NCBI GenBank assembly: GCA_011634665.1 | Contig: WAEK01000016.1 | Span: forward strand, 1,216,370 to 1,280,369 | DNA: 64,000 nucleotides | Direction of reading: 5' to 3' | Origin: Mortierella sp. BCC40632 | Lineage: Eukaryota > Mortierellomycota > Mortierellomycetes > Mortierellales > Mortierellaceae | Shown here: piece after piece, positions 24,198 to 40,892 of the stretch | Position numbering within the stretch: position 1 is the first letter of the stretch | How the letters are laid out: each line of letters opens with the position of its first letter | Program-made: the position numbers and the translations under genes | Notes under the pieces: model-generated | The model's input: the letters and a program-made list of their open reading frames with translations, nothing else | Told to the model about the DNA's origin: nothing | Databases searched by the model: none

Positions 24198-27100
24198 TTA
24201 TACCTGGATCCACTCGTAGACAGTGTTTCCTGTTGTATACACCATACTCACAACTCCAAAGATGAGAAGTAGGATGTCAAGGATTCGCGTGTTCCTATTG
24301 GGGTGAGTCTTATAATGGAACATGGCTGGGAAAATGTAGGCCAGAGGGATACCTTTGTGAACAGAATAAAACAAAGTTTCGTTAGACCATTGAAATCATA
24401 AAAGATGCATTGACCACAGCTATTCACGAAAGAGACACGACACTTACAGGCTACGGATCCGACAATGGACACGAACTTGTCGAGATCATTGCCGGCCCAG
24501 ATAGCAATAGCAGCGCAAACAAAGAGCGAGAGGATTCTGAAAAAATTCTTCTGCCACTTGACCAGCATGTTGTATTTGCCTGATCGTGTAAACAGGCCGT
24601 TCTCCATAATACGGACAGCTGGGAAGAGCTGGAGAGGAATTGAGAGCATAATAGCGATCGAGTAAAGACCCTGCACAGACTGGACCAATGGACTCTGTTG
24701 AGGCAGGTTCAACAAAACAACGGTCTGAGTCTTGGATCCAAATGCAGCATACGACAAGGCACCCAAAGATGTGAAGAGGACCGTGATTCCGATCATGACG
24801 CCTGTCAACACCTTGGGGAACTTTTCAGGCTCCTTCATAGACTCTGTAATCGGAATAACCAATCCAATGCCTTCAAATGTGAATACTGTTATCGTGGTTG
24901 AGAGTATAGATAGTTAGCAAAAGATAATCCCTCGTAGATTGCTCTCGATAATCCACATAGAAGACTGCACTCAGAGTGTCGCAAAATCATATCAAAGACT
25001 AACCAGCTGTTCCAATAAACAATGCAAAATCCTTGGGGTTGAAAGGAACCACATCACTCAGTCCGTAGGTGGACAACATGAAGAACTGTAGTCTCCCAAA
25101 AATTACGACATATTGAAAGAGAGTAGGTGAGGGGAAGTAACGCGGAATCGCAAGGGGCGAACGAGATTAGTGTGGGTCCAATGCAATTAGGAGTTTGGAG
25201 AGATGTGGGGAAGGAGGCTAAAGAATCCCACCCGAGCACAATGGTGTAGTAACATGGATCATGATGACTGGGGAAAGGTCGGGCTTACGTCGTAGTAGTA
25301 CAAGTACACAAGGCCAAAACAGATGAAAGCATCAGCAATCACGGCTGTGAATGACAATCGCGCAATGTTCCGGATCTATCGGTGGAGAAGAGCGCTCCAA
25401 TTAATAAAATGACACGGTCATGATCATAATTATCGAATGAGCATGAAGGACTACTTCAAAATAAAAGTCCGGTGGCACTTTACCAAGGAGAGCGGGATAA
25501 AGACGACAAGTTGGATCAACACAAAGAAGTAGAGCGGGTAGGTCTCTGTCGTATCCAAGACATTCTTTGCCAAGGCCTCCAAATTGGTTGCCACAAAGCT
25601 CATGTATGCGCACACAAAGCCGATCTGAGAAATGGCAATTGCGAACAGGACTGAGTACCGCATGTAGGGGCCATACAGATGTCCTCCAATATCACCAAAC
25701 GATGCAGGAACCACCTGTCGCGACTCGACGAGGAGTAGGAACGAGAATAACGAGATGGCAGCAATTGCCACCAGGACGATGGACGAAAAGACAAGACCAC
25801 CGTTCTGGAAGCTATTCAAAAATGCGGATAAAATTGAAGTGTATCCGTTAGATAAGTTTTAGAAGAATCTGCTACACAATGGTACCAAGAACAAAAGAGA
25901 GAGACTTACGCTTTAGGCAGGAACATGATGCCTGTGCCAACAAACGACTTGAGCAACAGGAACACAGCTTTAGCAGGTGTTGCATCTCCCTGGGGCGTCG
26001 GCTTTGGAATGAGTGGGGTCGTTTCGGCTCCTCCGGCGCCTGCTCCTCGACCACGACGGCCTCGATCGTCGCTTCGCTCACTGCCATCGCTTGCTCCATC
26101 GCCTTCTTCTTCGTCATAAACTCGCTCAAAATCGCCACCTTCCTCGTCATCAAGATCCTCTCCTGCGAAATGGCCGTACATTGCCAGGAAATCGATAAAA
26201 GAGCGCGTAAAGACATTGGCCTGTCGTCCCGAGGCCTCTGCCTTCATGATCATGTGGTATCGTCGCATACCGCCAGGCACCTTTAGAGCTGAGACCGATG
26301 ATTCCGTAGGTCGTGGCAAGTGGAATGATCTTGAGCGACCTAGCAAGCATAAACAATAGAGTAATCGGGTGGCGCGAGAAAATTCAGTAAGCTACTCTCT
26401 GAGCAAACGCCCTCTCTCGTCTCAAGCTTAACTCCCAACTCCGATATTTGGCGACATGTGGGATGCAGCTTGCAGTGAAAAAAAAAAAAAAATCAACGAC
26501 TTTTCCTCCCAGGTCTTATACCCATTATTGTTCACGTATTTCAATTACAGTTGACGTACCTCTACGATTCTGCTCGTTTTCTTGATCGGCCTGCCACTTG
26601 TAGACGTCTCGGGTGATGGCACCACCTGGAAGCTTGAAGGCCGTATTGTAGTCGACTACCTCGTTCGACGGGCCGTCGTGACCAAAAGAGCCCGACGATC
26701 CGCTGGCGCCCATAGTATTGCTGCCGCCTCCTCCATTGCTGCCCTGACCAACGCCGTTCCCGCTGTTGGAGGCGCCGTTTCGGTCAGAGTCTATGCTATC
26801 GCGGGACGGGGTGTTGAGGACAAGATGTTTCTTGACGACCTTGGAGGCAGCGTCGGCAGGAATGTCGACAAGAGACTGGAGCGAATCAAGATATCCTGCG
26901 CCGCCGTTGAAGCTACTTGCAGCATGTACGCTGTTAGCACTGCTGTCAGCGCCGTTGCGAAAGGTGCTGTAGTTGATATTCAGGGCGTCGGTCGAAGCAG
27001 AGGCTCCATCGTCTCCGCCCCGGTAATTCTGAAGGGTCGAGGGCGATCTCCATGAGGAAGAAGGCGTCAGGCCATCCCCATTGACACTTGCATTGCTTCC

Positions 27101-27259
27101 ATTTCGAGACGAGGGTCGTCCAAAGTTGTGGGAGGGGATGGGAGAGGAAGAAAGAAGCCTCGTTGTAGCCTCGCGATGGGGCGATGAAGAGAGGTACTCG
27201 TTTGAAGGCCTTCGTTCGGCATTGAAGTGGCCAGCGGATCGATTGGACCTCGAGGACAT
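24198..27259 (-). CDS. AVT3: Vacuolar amino-acid transporter, AVT3/AVT4-like (SLC36/AAAP family)
   Basis: Seven exons, 27259-26560, 26339-25910, 25811-25484, 25375-25289, 25085-25004, 24885-24448 and 24352-24198, close in frame at 739 aa, all with GT-AG introns. Residues 1-350 are a hydrophilic cytosolic-type domain rich in Ser, Asn and Gly, with an acidic patch. The transporter core begins at AVFLLLKSFVGTGIMFLPKAFQ, the conserved first membrane helix with GTGI. About ten further hydrophobic helices follow, including FTFEGIGLVIPI and SYAAFG. A long N-terminal extension before the AAAP core is typical of fungal Avt3/Avt4, which export neutral or basic amino acids from the vacuole. The exact paralogue cannot be fixed. 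The frame stays open upstream of the chosen ATG, but no earlier ATG exists. Confidence 0.88.
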
Positions 27260-28593
27260 TTCTGAGAATCGATATTCTTGCGGCAGAGAGGATGAATGAA
27301 CCAAAGTCTGGCTAGACAGAGACTGGGAAGGATGTGGCTGGTGGAAAAGAAAGAAGGAGAGGAAGGATCAGGTTATGAGAATGGTAGGAGGAGGGGGGGG
27401 GAGTGAAGGAGCGGGGAGGAAGAGGAGGAGGAGGAAGAGGAGGGGCGGGGGGGGGAGAGAGAAAGAAGGGATGGGCAGAGGAGTCTCGCGGAATGCAACA
27501 AGGTGATTTCTCCGGAAAGAGGCACGGGTCGAGGTTAAAAAAAAAAAAAAGATGATAACAAAAGCCGTCAAATCGGTAAGAAAAGAAGAAAACGGTGGTA
27601 ACGACAACAACAAAATAAAGGATGCAGATGTGTGCGGATTGAAAAGATGTGTAAAAGGAGAGAAATGAAAAAAGAAAAGAAAAGAAAAAAAAGAAGAGGT
27701 GATGGGATGGGATACGTACAAAAAGCCGTTGTGACTTTGTGGGGTCGGGGAGTAGAGTCGAGGAGACCAGACACACAGACATGGCATCAGCTGCATGAGC
27801 AACTCTTGATGGTCAGGACGAAGTGAAAACGCTGACATGTTGACAGAGCTCAATAGAGGCCCTGGTCAGCGACGAGGGGTCGTAGAGCAATAGAGCTCGG
27901 TGGAAGATCAGATGGTGCGAGCAAACCAGCCAAAAGAGAGAGATCCGCCTATGAGGCGTCCTGCTGAGCAGACGCGGGAGAAAGTGAGATAGATGGGATA
28001 GATGGTTAGCAGTGGTGTGGGGATGCTCCAATGGATCACAGATCCAGCGACGCAGTGATCCAGTTGGAAAAAGAGACGCACGGGGAAGAACGAAAGGGCA
28101 AGGGCAAACGAAGAACGAGCATGGGTCACCTCGCGCGGACCGAAAGTGCAAGGGTGGGAAAAGTCGTGATGTTATCCAAATCTAGCAACCTCGCTTCCCA
28201 GCAACAACTGCTGAGAGCGAATGTACGAGAGCCATACTTTTTTGCTATAAAATGCTGCGGTCTGTTCAATCTTTCTTGGGCCAACCCAACCTTGGAGCAG
28301 TGCCGAAATAGTCGCCTCGGCTCGAGGACCGGGAAAGCATATCCTTTTGAATTTTTTTTTACTCAGCATTCCTCTACACTATTTTTTTTCTGCTCCAAGT
28401 CCTGTCCAGTCATCCGCTTCCTCATAATCGCCAGTTTTCTCGCCCAGTCATTACGGCCCGACCCCTGCAACGCTCTGCTGCCTGTCATGATAGTAGCTCC
28501 ATGACATGGCAGAAATTGGAGATGAAAGCAGATCAGTTACGTATTTTTATTGTTCAAAAGAATGTTGGCTTTTGATTGGTGGCGACTGATGAA
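27260..28593. other. Intergenic / upstream region of the transporter gene
   Basis: The first 600 bases are strongly purine-biased on the plus strand (GGA and GAAA runs, A tract at 27539-27551), so several long but meaningless frames appear. The rest is mixed sequence without motifs. It probably contains the transporter's long 5' leader and the PER1 3' UTR. Confidence 0.45.
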
Positions 28594-29640
28594 CTAGTCT
28601 TTGTGTGATGACTGCAAGACTCCCTTCATATATTTGACCTCCCATTCCGTATCCTTGAGAAGAAAACGGTACCAGAGCGGGATCATTGGAACGGTGGCTG
28701 CATGCCAGAGTGAATGTGCATCGAGAATGCCCCAGAGGGGTGGGAAGTCTAGGATCTCAAGACACATTGCTGCCGTCACTAGCATCGCGGCTATGGTTGG
28801 CTCCCATGCGTATGGGCGCTCCTTCCAGTTGGCGAGGCTCCAGACGAGCCACCACAGGTTATGAATTGCGCCCACAGTTGCCGTTGCCATCATGTTATAA
28901 CCATAATCGAAGCGGACAAATGTCAGGTACGAGATGTGAAGCAGGAGCGGCACAAGGCAAACGATACCCCAGAAGAACTGTGAACGCCTATTGACCATAC
29001 GAGTGATCCGGATGACTGTGTAAAAGAATCCGAACATAATGGAGGCTCCTGCAGAAAAGTAGTCGAGCTTCTCTGTGCTTGGCCAGTCGCGTGAATGGTA
29101 AACGGCAGACCAGAGCCAAGTGTTCATGCCAACAAGCGCATAACCAAGGTAGTATGGGCGAAGGTAGTAGGTCTCAGGGATGGCTCTTCTGAGTTTAGGC
29201 CAGGCGAGAACGTGCATATATCCATTGAGGAGACTAAAGAAGACCGATGCAGGCTCCTGCATGCCAAAGAGTCGGTAGAATGGCCACTTGCCATGGTACT
29301 GGTGCACAGGTAAGCTCTGCTCAAGGGCCCCTTGTGTGATGTCTTGCATGCAAACGTAGCGGCAGTTATCGAGACATGTCCAGTGCAGAAGCCTCAGTGG
29401 CAATGATAGCTCATGGTGTTGACGTTGTTGCGCACTGAGATGGCCAAGATCATCGGATTGGCAGATATTGTGATCGCATTCATTGACGCAGTGAATGTAC
29501 TCGTACGCGCGATCTCCTGATGATGCGACAGCGACAGCGGCACAGGCAACAAATGTAAGAACTAATGTCAGAACAAGTGTTGTTCCTGAGACGCGTTGTC
29601 TTTGGAAACGATTTGTCAGCGATGCGAGCGAAGGCGACAT
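28594..29640 (-). CDS. PER1: PER1/PGAP3 GPI-anchor lipid remodelling protein
   Basis: A single exon encodes 348 aa, near the family length of about 320-360. Per1 works in the ER, where it removes the sn-2 acyl chain of GPI anchors so that they can be remodelled. A hydrophobic signal segment spans about residues 17-40, followed by a Cys-rich lumenal part (CVNECDHNICQ, WTCLDNCRYVCM) and GKWPFYRLFGMQEPASV. About seven membrane helices follow. CREST-superfamily residues are present: Ser and His in WSAVYHSRDW, Asp in LDYFSA, and DAHSLWHA near the C-terminus. ATG 29640 gives the signal peptide; the frame stays open upstream but enters non-conserved sequence. Confidence 0.95.
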   Translation of the reverse strand: MSPSLASLTNRFQRQRVSGTTLVLTLVLTFVACAAVAVASSGDRAYEYIHCVNECDHNICQSDDLGHLSAQQRQHHELSLPLRLLHWTCLDNCRYVCMQDITQGALEQSLPVHQYHGKWPFYRLFGMQEPASVFFSLLNGYMHVLAWPKLRRAIPETYYLRPYYLGYALVGMNTWLWSAVYHSRDWPSTEKLDYFSAGASIMFGFFYTVIRITRMVNRRSQFFWGIVCLVPLLLHISYLTFVRFDYGYNMMATATVGAIHNLWWLVWSLANWKERPYAWEPTIAAMLVTAAMCLEILDFPPLWGILDAHSLWHAATVPMIPLWYRFLLKDTEWEVKYMKGVLQSSHKD

Positions 29641-30439
29641 GGGTTCCGAGATGATTGGAAAAAGGAAAGGAATGAGGATGTGTTGACAGGAGCGTGTTCC
29701 GATGGGTAAGCTCCTTGATCCTGAATGGCTCCAGTTCGATCTGACAGGACGGAAGATGGGAAGGACGTGGATTCTGATCTCAAGGAACAGAGGCGCGGAG
29801 CATGCTGCGCTGTTGTCTATGTTACCCCAAACCTGATTGACACTGTTTCGGACGCAAAAGCCCGGACCAAAAAAAAAAAAACAGTATCGGCGTTTTGCCC
29901 ATGCTATGCATACAGCACAGCATGGTACCTCACTTGGAAGCAACAGTTGTTTAGTAGTTTCTGAACGGAGATGATACTCTTCAAAGAGGCCGCTCTTATA
30001 TGTAGACATGACTATTGCTATGACAAACAGCATAGAATGAGCCGGCTAAATTCAATTCCTGCAGTCTTGGAGTCCTTGCTTCGCTTATCTCTCAGCAGTC
30101 TTGAAATACCCCTCCCCCCTCTAGCCCTAAAGGTATAACAGACTAGTATCTGTGTCCAAGTCGGAGTCCCGCAGCCCAAGGCGTTTACGCTGCCGCTGCT
30201 CGATTTGTAATGCTTTGCTGCTTATCTTTATCTCTATTTTCTTTGCCGCTAAGAAGTGAATCCACGTCAAATGAAGACTGCTCTTCCCACGGACGCGCTG
30301 TGTCTGTGAGTCGCCGCATAAAAAGGCCAGACCCTGCGCCCACAGATCAGTCTCTGTCTCACGTTCAATTTGCTCGTTGCCCATTGACGCATCCACCATC
30401 TCATTGCCTATCTTTTCATCCATCTCTTGAACAATCATC
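29641..30439. promoter_or_regulatory. Divergent upstream region (PER1 / oxidoreductase)
   Basis: This 0.8-kb region separates two divergent genes. On the oxidoreductase side, CATAAAAAGG at 30317-30326 is a TATA-like element about 115 bp before the ATG, followed by pyrimidine-rich leader. On the PER1 side I see no clear core element. A 12-A tract lies near 29870. Confidence 0.4.
30317..30326 (+). promoter_or_regulatory. TATA-like element of the oxidoreductase gene
   Basis: CATAAAAAGG lies about 115 bp upstream of the ATG and before a C/T-rich leader, which is where a core promoter is expected. It is a single short match, so the support is modest. Confidence 0.35.
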
Positions 30440-31629
30440 ATGACCACCCAGTCCTCGCCCATCAAAGTCGGAATCATTGGCTTTGGCATGAGTGCACAAG
30501 GTTCGCAAAGAATGAGCGCTTGTGTAATCTTTTTATATCCATCTCACAAGCTTTTGTCAGCTGATCTTAAACCTCATGCCCGATCACCATAGTTTTCCAC
30601 GCGCCACTTATCTCCTCTACCAAGGGTCTAAAGCTTACAGCGTTTGTGAACCGGTCCGGTACAACTCCAGCAATATCAGCAAAGTATGCAGATGCCAAAG
30701 TATATGAATCTCATTACCAGCTGTACCAAGACAAGGATATTGATCTCGTCGTCATTACCACACCAAATTTACTCCACTACTCGCTTGCCAAGGAAGCACT
30801 TGAGGCTGGCAAACATGTTGTAGTCGAGAAGCCCTTCACTGTCACCTTTGAGGAGGGCATGGAGCTTGCCAAACTTGCAAAGCAACGGTCGCTCATCCTT
30901 TCCGTCTTTCACAACCGTCGTTGGGATGGAGATTTTTTAGTTGTCCAGAAGCTTGTTCAGACCCAGTCAGCAACCCTGGGTAGACTTGTTAGTTTCGAGT
31001 CACGGTTTGATCGATTCCGCAATTTTAGCAAGAATGGCTGGCGGGAGTTGGGCACTGCAGAAGAAGGCAGCGGCATGCTTTACGACCTTTGCTCCCATTT
31101 ACTGGATCAGGCCTTAGTGCTCTTTGGAGAACCAGAGTACTTGACAGCACACGTCTCAAATCAGCGCCAGCTCCCTAATGTGCCTGCCGATGATCAGTTC
31201 CTTGTCCACCTTGACTATGAGTCGGGACTAAGATGCACTCTTGGCGCTAGCATGCTTGCCAAGATCTCGGCCCCACGATTCAGGCTGACAGGAATGAGCG
31301 GGACCTTTGTTAAGTACGGGTTGGACGTGCAAGAAGATCAACTCAAATCAGGACTCACGCCAAAGGATGGGAAATATGGTCATGAGAGCGAGTCTAGCTG
31401 GGGTGACATTGACACTCAAATGAATATTGACGGCACAACACTAAACTTTAAGGGAAAAGTCGACTCGGAACGCGGATCCTACAACAAGTACTATGAGAAT
31501 GTACTAGCTGCTATTCAAGGTAATGCCCCACTCGAAGTCACTGCTGATCAAGCAGCCTGGGTCATCCATGGTATTCAACTCGCCATCCAGTCCTCGCAGA
31601 CCGGCCGGCGGCTCACCTGGAAGAAGTAA
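30440..31629 (+). CDS. Gfo/Idh/MocA-family NAD(P)-dependent oxidoreductase
   Basis: Two exons, 30440-30500 and 30593-31629, join in phase 1 to give 365 aa. The short first exon carries the Rossmann fold start KVGIIGFGMSAQ. Exon 2 continues VFHAPLI, then the family's VVITTPNLLHY and EKPF (catalytic-site Lys-Pro) motifs, GSGMLYDLCSHLLDQ and a C-terminal beta-sheet domain. The family oxidises or reduces sugars, inositols or similar diols; the substrate cannot be read from sequence. The intron begins GTTCGC, an unusual donor after the invariant GT. Reading through it would add a different peptide and reach a stop, whereas the splice restores the conserved GFGMSAQVFHAP, so it is probably real. Confidence 0.9.
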
Positions 31630-32241
31630 TAGAAAACAGACACAGTCGTACTTCCAAGGACTGAATAAAGACAGCCTTCTCCTCAGTTTGCAGACACCAA
31701 GGGAAGGGTACCTTCCAGGCTATGTTATGTAGCTTCGGGGTACTTGAGGGGTGCAGTGGACGAGCCTACAAAGTATGCCGTAGCAGAATCAATAGATAAT
31801 AGGGGAAGCGTTTCTGCCATGGTGCGTACATCCTCAGCCTTAGGTGTGGGTGGACGAGAAATTTCCTTTCTGAAGTTTAGCCTTTGGATTTGGACGGAGT
31901 GTTTGTTGACCCATTCTTGGCATTGAGCATGATTGGTTGTAGCACAAGGCCACCCATTTATCCGCTCTAGGACAGGACATCGTCTCTGGTTTGAACTATG
32001 GATGCGAAGGCAATTAGAGTGTTCGCGCCATGTAGACTGAGAACAATGCGCAGCTGGGATATCCTTTCATTGTGATATAAAAGGGATTAAGTCCAGGAGC
32101 CTTGAATACCATCTTCGGCCTCTCCCTTCTTTCTCTCTGTTTTCTCAATCTCTATCTCTCTAGTTGTTTCCAACCACATTACATTGAACATCCTCATCTA
32201 CACAACTTCATTTCATCTCATCCAACTGATCAAAGACCAGA
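31630..32241. promoter_or_regulatory. Upstream region of AIM32
   Basis: This 0.6-kb gap lies between tandem genes. It contains TATAAAAG at 32076-32083 and then a C/T-rich leader of about 150 nt (32100-32241) reaching the AIM32 ATG. The left half is the 3' UTR of the oxidoreductase. No other gene is seen. Confidence 0.5.
32076..32083 (+). promoter_or_regulatory. TATA box of the AIM32 gene
   Basis: TATAAAAG followed by GG lies about 160 bp upstream of the start codon, and a pyrimidine-rich leader begins some 25-35 bp downstream, the usual spacing to a transcription start. Confidence 0.55.
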
Positions 32242-33715
32242 ATGAATTTTGTGCAGAGCGTGCTCTCCAGAGCTGTAAAGCTTACCGGAACTTCTATCGA
32301 AACCTCACACTCCCCGAGATACACAGCCGAGCCTGACATGAACGCTGCTCCGTTCGTCTCCCTTGAATCAGATTGTCACTACACCTGCGATAGCCCCTGC
32401 TTTGACAGCGATCATGACCACCCACTCTATCCTAGCTACCTCAAGATCAATCGAGAAAAATCTCTGCTAGATTCGGTCAAACCCTACTGGCGCCACGTCC
32501 TCATCTCGACGGGTGAAAGTGATTGGGATTCCCATATCGACAGCGACAAGTCAGAGCTTGCATACCACCTTATGCGAGCCATCGAGAGTGCTCAGGGCCA
32601 GGAGAAACGCGAAACTCGTGTCAATAATGATTCACGCCATAGTCAAGTCCAGGACAACCATCAGGGTCCGACCCTGGACCATGTTATTGAGAGCGACAAG
32701 AATCCGAGCAAGGGCAAGGAGAGAGAAAAGGACAAGGTAAAGGACAAGGAGAGGGCCAAGGAAAAGGTTGAAGATTACAAGTCCAAAAAAACAGGAAAGG
32801 GTAAGATCCTGGTTACAAACTCATCCAGGAAGGCCGAAGACTGGGAAGGTCCCGGGTGGCAAGTTATTATCTTGCCGGATGAGATTATGGTCAACAACGT
32901 TACCATTGAACAGTGTAACGACTTTTATGAGGCATTCTTAAAGCATCCTGTTGGCAAGGTTGGACACGACAAAAGAGAAACATTTGACACGGAATCACTT
33001 CCTCCTGACTCCAAACACTCCCCACTTGACTTGTCACCAAGAAAAGGATTTGTTGTACAAAAAGATGGTGAATGCGTGGAACAGCTGCTGACTACGAACG
33101 GCCCAAGGGAACGAGAACAAGCATCCAACATACCCGAATCTTGGCCAAAGAAGATCAAGGCTGGAAAGACCGAATTTGTGGCTCATCCATGGGCCCCCCG
33201 GGCAGCAATTATGATCTGCTCACATAAGCGACGCGACAAACGGTGCGGTATCACGGCACCCATTCTGCACAAGGAGTTCAAAAGACTCTTGAGAAGCAAG
33301 AACTTCTATGGAGATGGTGAAGGTGATGTCGAGATCTGGAATGTCAGTCACATCGGGGTAAGTTCAAAAAAAAAAAAAAGAGAGAGAGAGAGAGAGAGAG
33401 CTGGTCCATTCTAACCGCGAAAATCGTTCGTGTCTTTTTGTCTGTTGGATAGGGCATAAGTTTGCAGGGAATGTGATTGTTCATAGAAGTTCCAACAGTG
33501 GTACAGGAGAAGAAGAGCAGCATGCATCTGACAAGAACGAGAAGATGGCTGTGTGGTATGGACGTGTGGAGCCAAGTCATTGTCAAGTAATTGTTGAAGC
33601 GACCATTGAGCGAGGCGAGGTGATCAGAGAACTCTTCCGTGGAGCAATGCACGGTAGTTTTGATGGATTTGCAAGCAACGGGGGTGATGTAAAGAGGACC
33701 AAGCTGTCATGGTAG
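32242..33715 (+). CDS. AIM32: AIM32-like thioredoxin-fold [2Fe-2S] ferredoxin
   Basis: Exon 1 is 32242-33357 and exon 2 is 33453-33715, about 459 aa. The family (sucrase/ferredoxin-like) is mitochondrial in yeast and binds an iron-sulphur cluster through two Cys and two His. Visible here are Cys-X8-Cys in ICSHKRRDKRC and the His-X3-His segment, whose first His (SHIG) closes exon 1 and whose second His (HKFAGN) opens exon 2. A long Lys/Glu-rich insert (about 140-195) enlarges the protein relative to yeast (311 aa). The joint is one base out of phase: a GTAAGT donor leaves phase 0 while the only good acceptor needs one preceding base. A lost G in the GGGG run at 33355-33358, real or sequencing error, is the simplest explanation. 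The intron holds an A tract followed by GA repeats. Confidence 0.85.
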
Positions 33716-34184
33716 CGTTGGTTCGTCCTACTCTATTCTCGTATTAAAAGCTTTGCAGTGGGTTTGTTTCCAGGGACACGACCGCAGTGGCGATTTTAAA
33801 GCGTGACCATGCTGAGACTCTACGGCTCATTTTTGGAGAAGTGAGGAGAGGGTTACAATGGTTCCAGGTATGGCACAGAAGGGGGCGAGGCAAAAGAAAC
33901 TGGAGGAAAAGGGCAACGAGAGGGGTGAGAAGAGGAATAGGGGAGAGGAGGCAATGCAAAAACCACATCTTGGACAAGGCGTTGGAGGTCTTCTCTTGGA
34001 GCGGAGCTGGGACTGAGATGGGAACTGGAAAGCTAAGGAAGAGGAGAATGGCCCACGAGACCGGGAGAGGCCGGCTCAGCTCTGGACGTGTGGCCCAAGC
34101 GTGTGGAGCAAACTTGGTCGTCATAGGCCGATGGAGCGGAGAAAGGAGAGTAGATGGGATCACAGAGATGGCATCATGGCAACA

Positions 34185-34221
<37 letters not shown>

Positions 34222-34302
34222 GATTGATTCCATCTACTGTGTTCTCTATCCCTTCCCTCTGATGACGCTGTGAACATTTGTAGGAAAAAAAAAAAAAAAA
34301 AC

Positions 34303-34334
<32 letters not shown>

Positions 34335-34519
34335 AGAGAGAGAGTTTTGTGTGTGTGTTTGTGTGTCTAATTCCCATCTCGCGCATCCACTTTTTTTGCT
34401 GCAGTTGACATGCCTTTCTCCTGCTCCACACGAACCGCCATCTGCACCTTTTTTTTTTTTTTTTCTTCCTTCCTTTCTTCCTTTCTTTCTCACCTCTTCT
34501 CTCTTGCATTTTTACACAC

Positions 34520-34559
<40 letters not shown>

Positions 34560-34723
34560 TCTGTCTCCTACGCGTGCTCATTGTATCCTCTTTTGCTCCT
34601 CTCTTTCCTCATTCCTTTGCCACACCAGGCTCTCCGTCGCTCCGCCAGTGCTTTCCAACATACTGACGCCATCGAGCTTGCCTCCGTGTCCACCTCTACC
34701 TCTGCATCCTCCTCTGAATACAA
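33716..34723. promoter_or_regulatory. Upstream region of muskelin, simple-repeat rich
   Basis: This 1-kb gap holds the AIM32 3' UTR and the muskelin promoter. It contains a T tract of about 33 nt (34187-34219), an A tract (34285-34300), a CAGA tetranucleotide tandem (34301-34331), a second T tract (34449-34464) and a CT run (34524-34553). The pyrimidine-rich end is the likely 5' leader. Long frames here are repeat artefacts. Confidence 0.5.
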
Positions 34724-40599
<5,876 letters not shown>

Positions 40600-40892
40600 G
40601 GGTCTTGACTTTTTCATTCTAGAATACCCCTCTCTCTTCCCATGACATCCCCTGCTCAGCCGGGAGTGCTGTCCAATAGCTTCAATACTATTCTGTTCAT
40701 TTAATCGTTCACCTGTGCCCTGAATTTAAACCAACGAAAAAGTGTGTGAAATGGGGTCTCGCAGGCAACTCATGGTGGTCCTGCTTGGCGCTAAGCCACG
40801 GCCTGATCGGCAATATGAGCTTCTGACTTGTCAACGGCAACTCCGAAGGACTCAACCCTGCATCTCTTTTTCTTTCAGGATCCGATCCGAAC
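40600..40892. other. Intergenic region muskelin / EF-Ts
   Basis: This short tandem spacer ends with TTTCTTTCAGG (near 40870-40880), which looks like a splice acceptor, so the EF-Ts gene may have an intron in its 5' leader. Nothing else is recognised. Confidence 0.4.

Noticed and set aside
27312..27853. Overlapping Phe/Ser/Pro-rich frames upstream of the transporter
   Set aside because: Strand-biased purine/pyrimidine sequence produces them. Three frames stay open at once and none resembles a protein.
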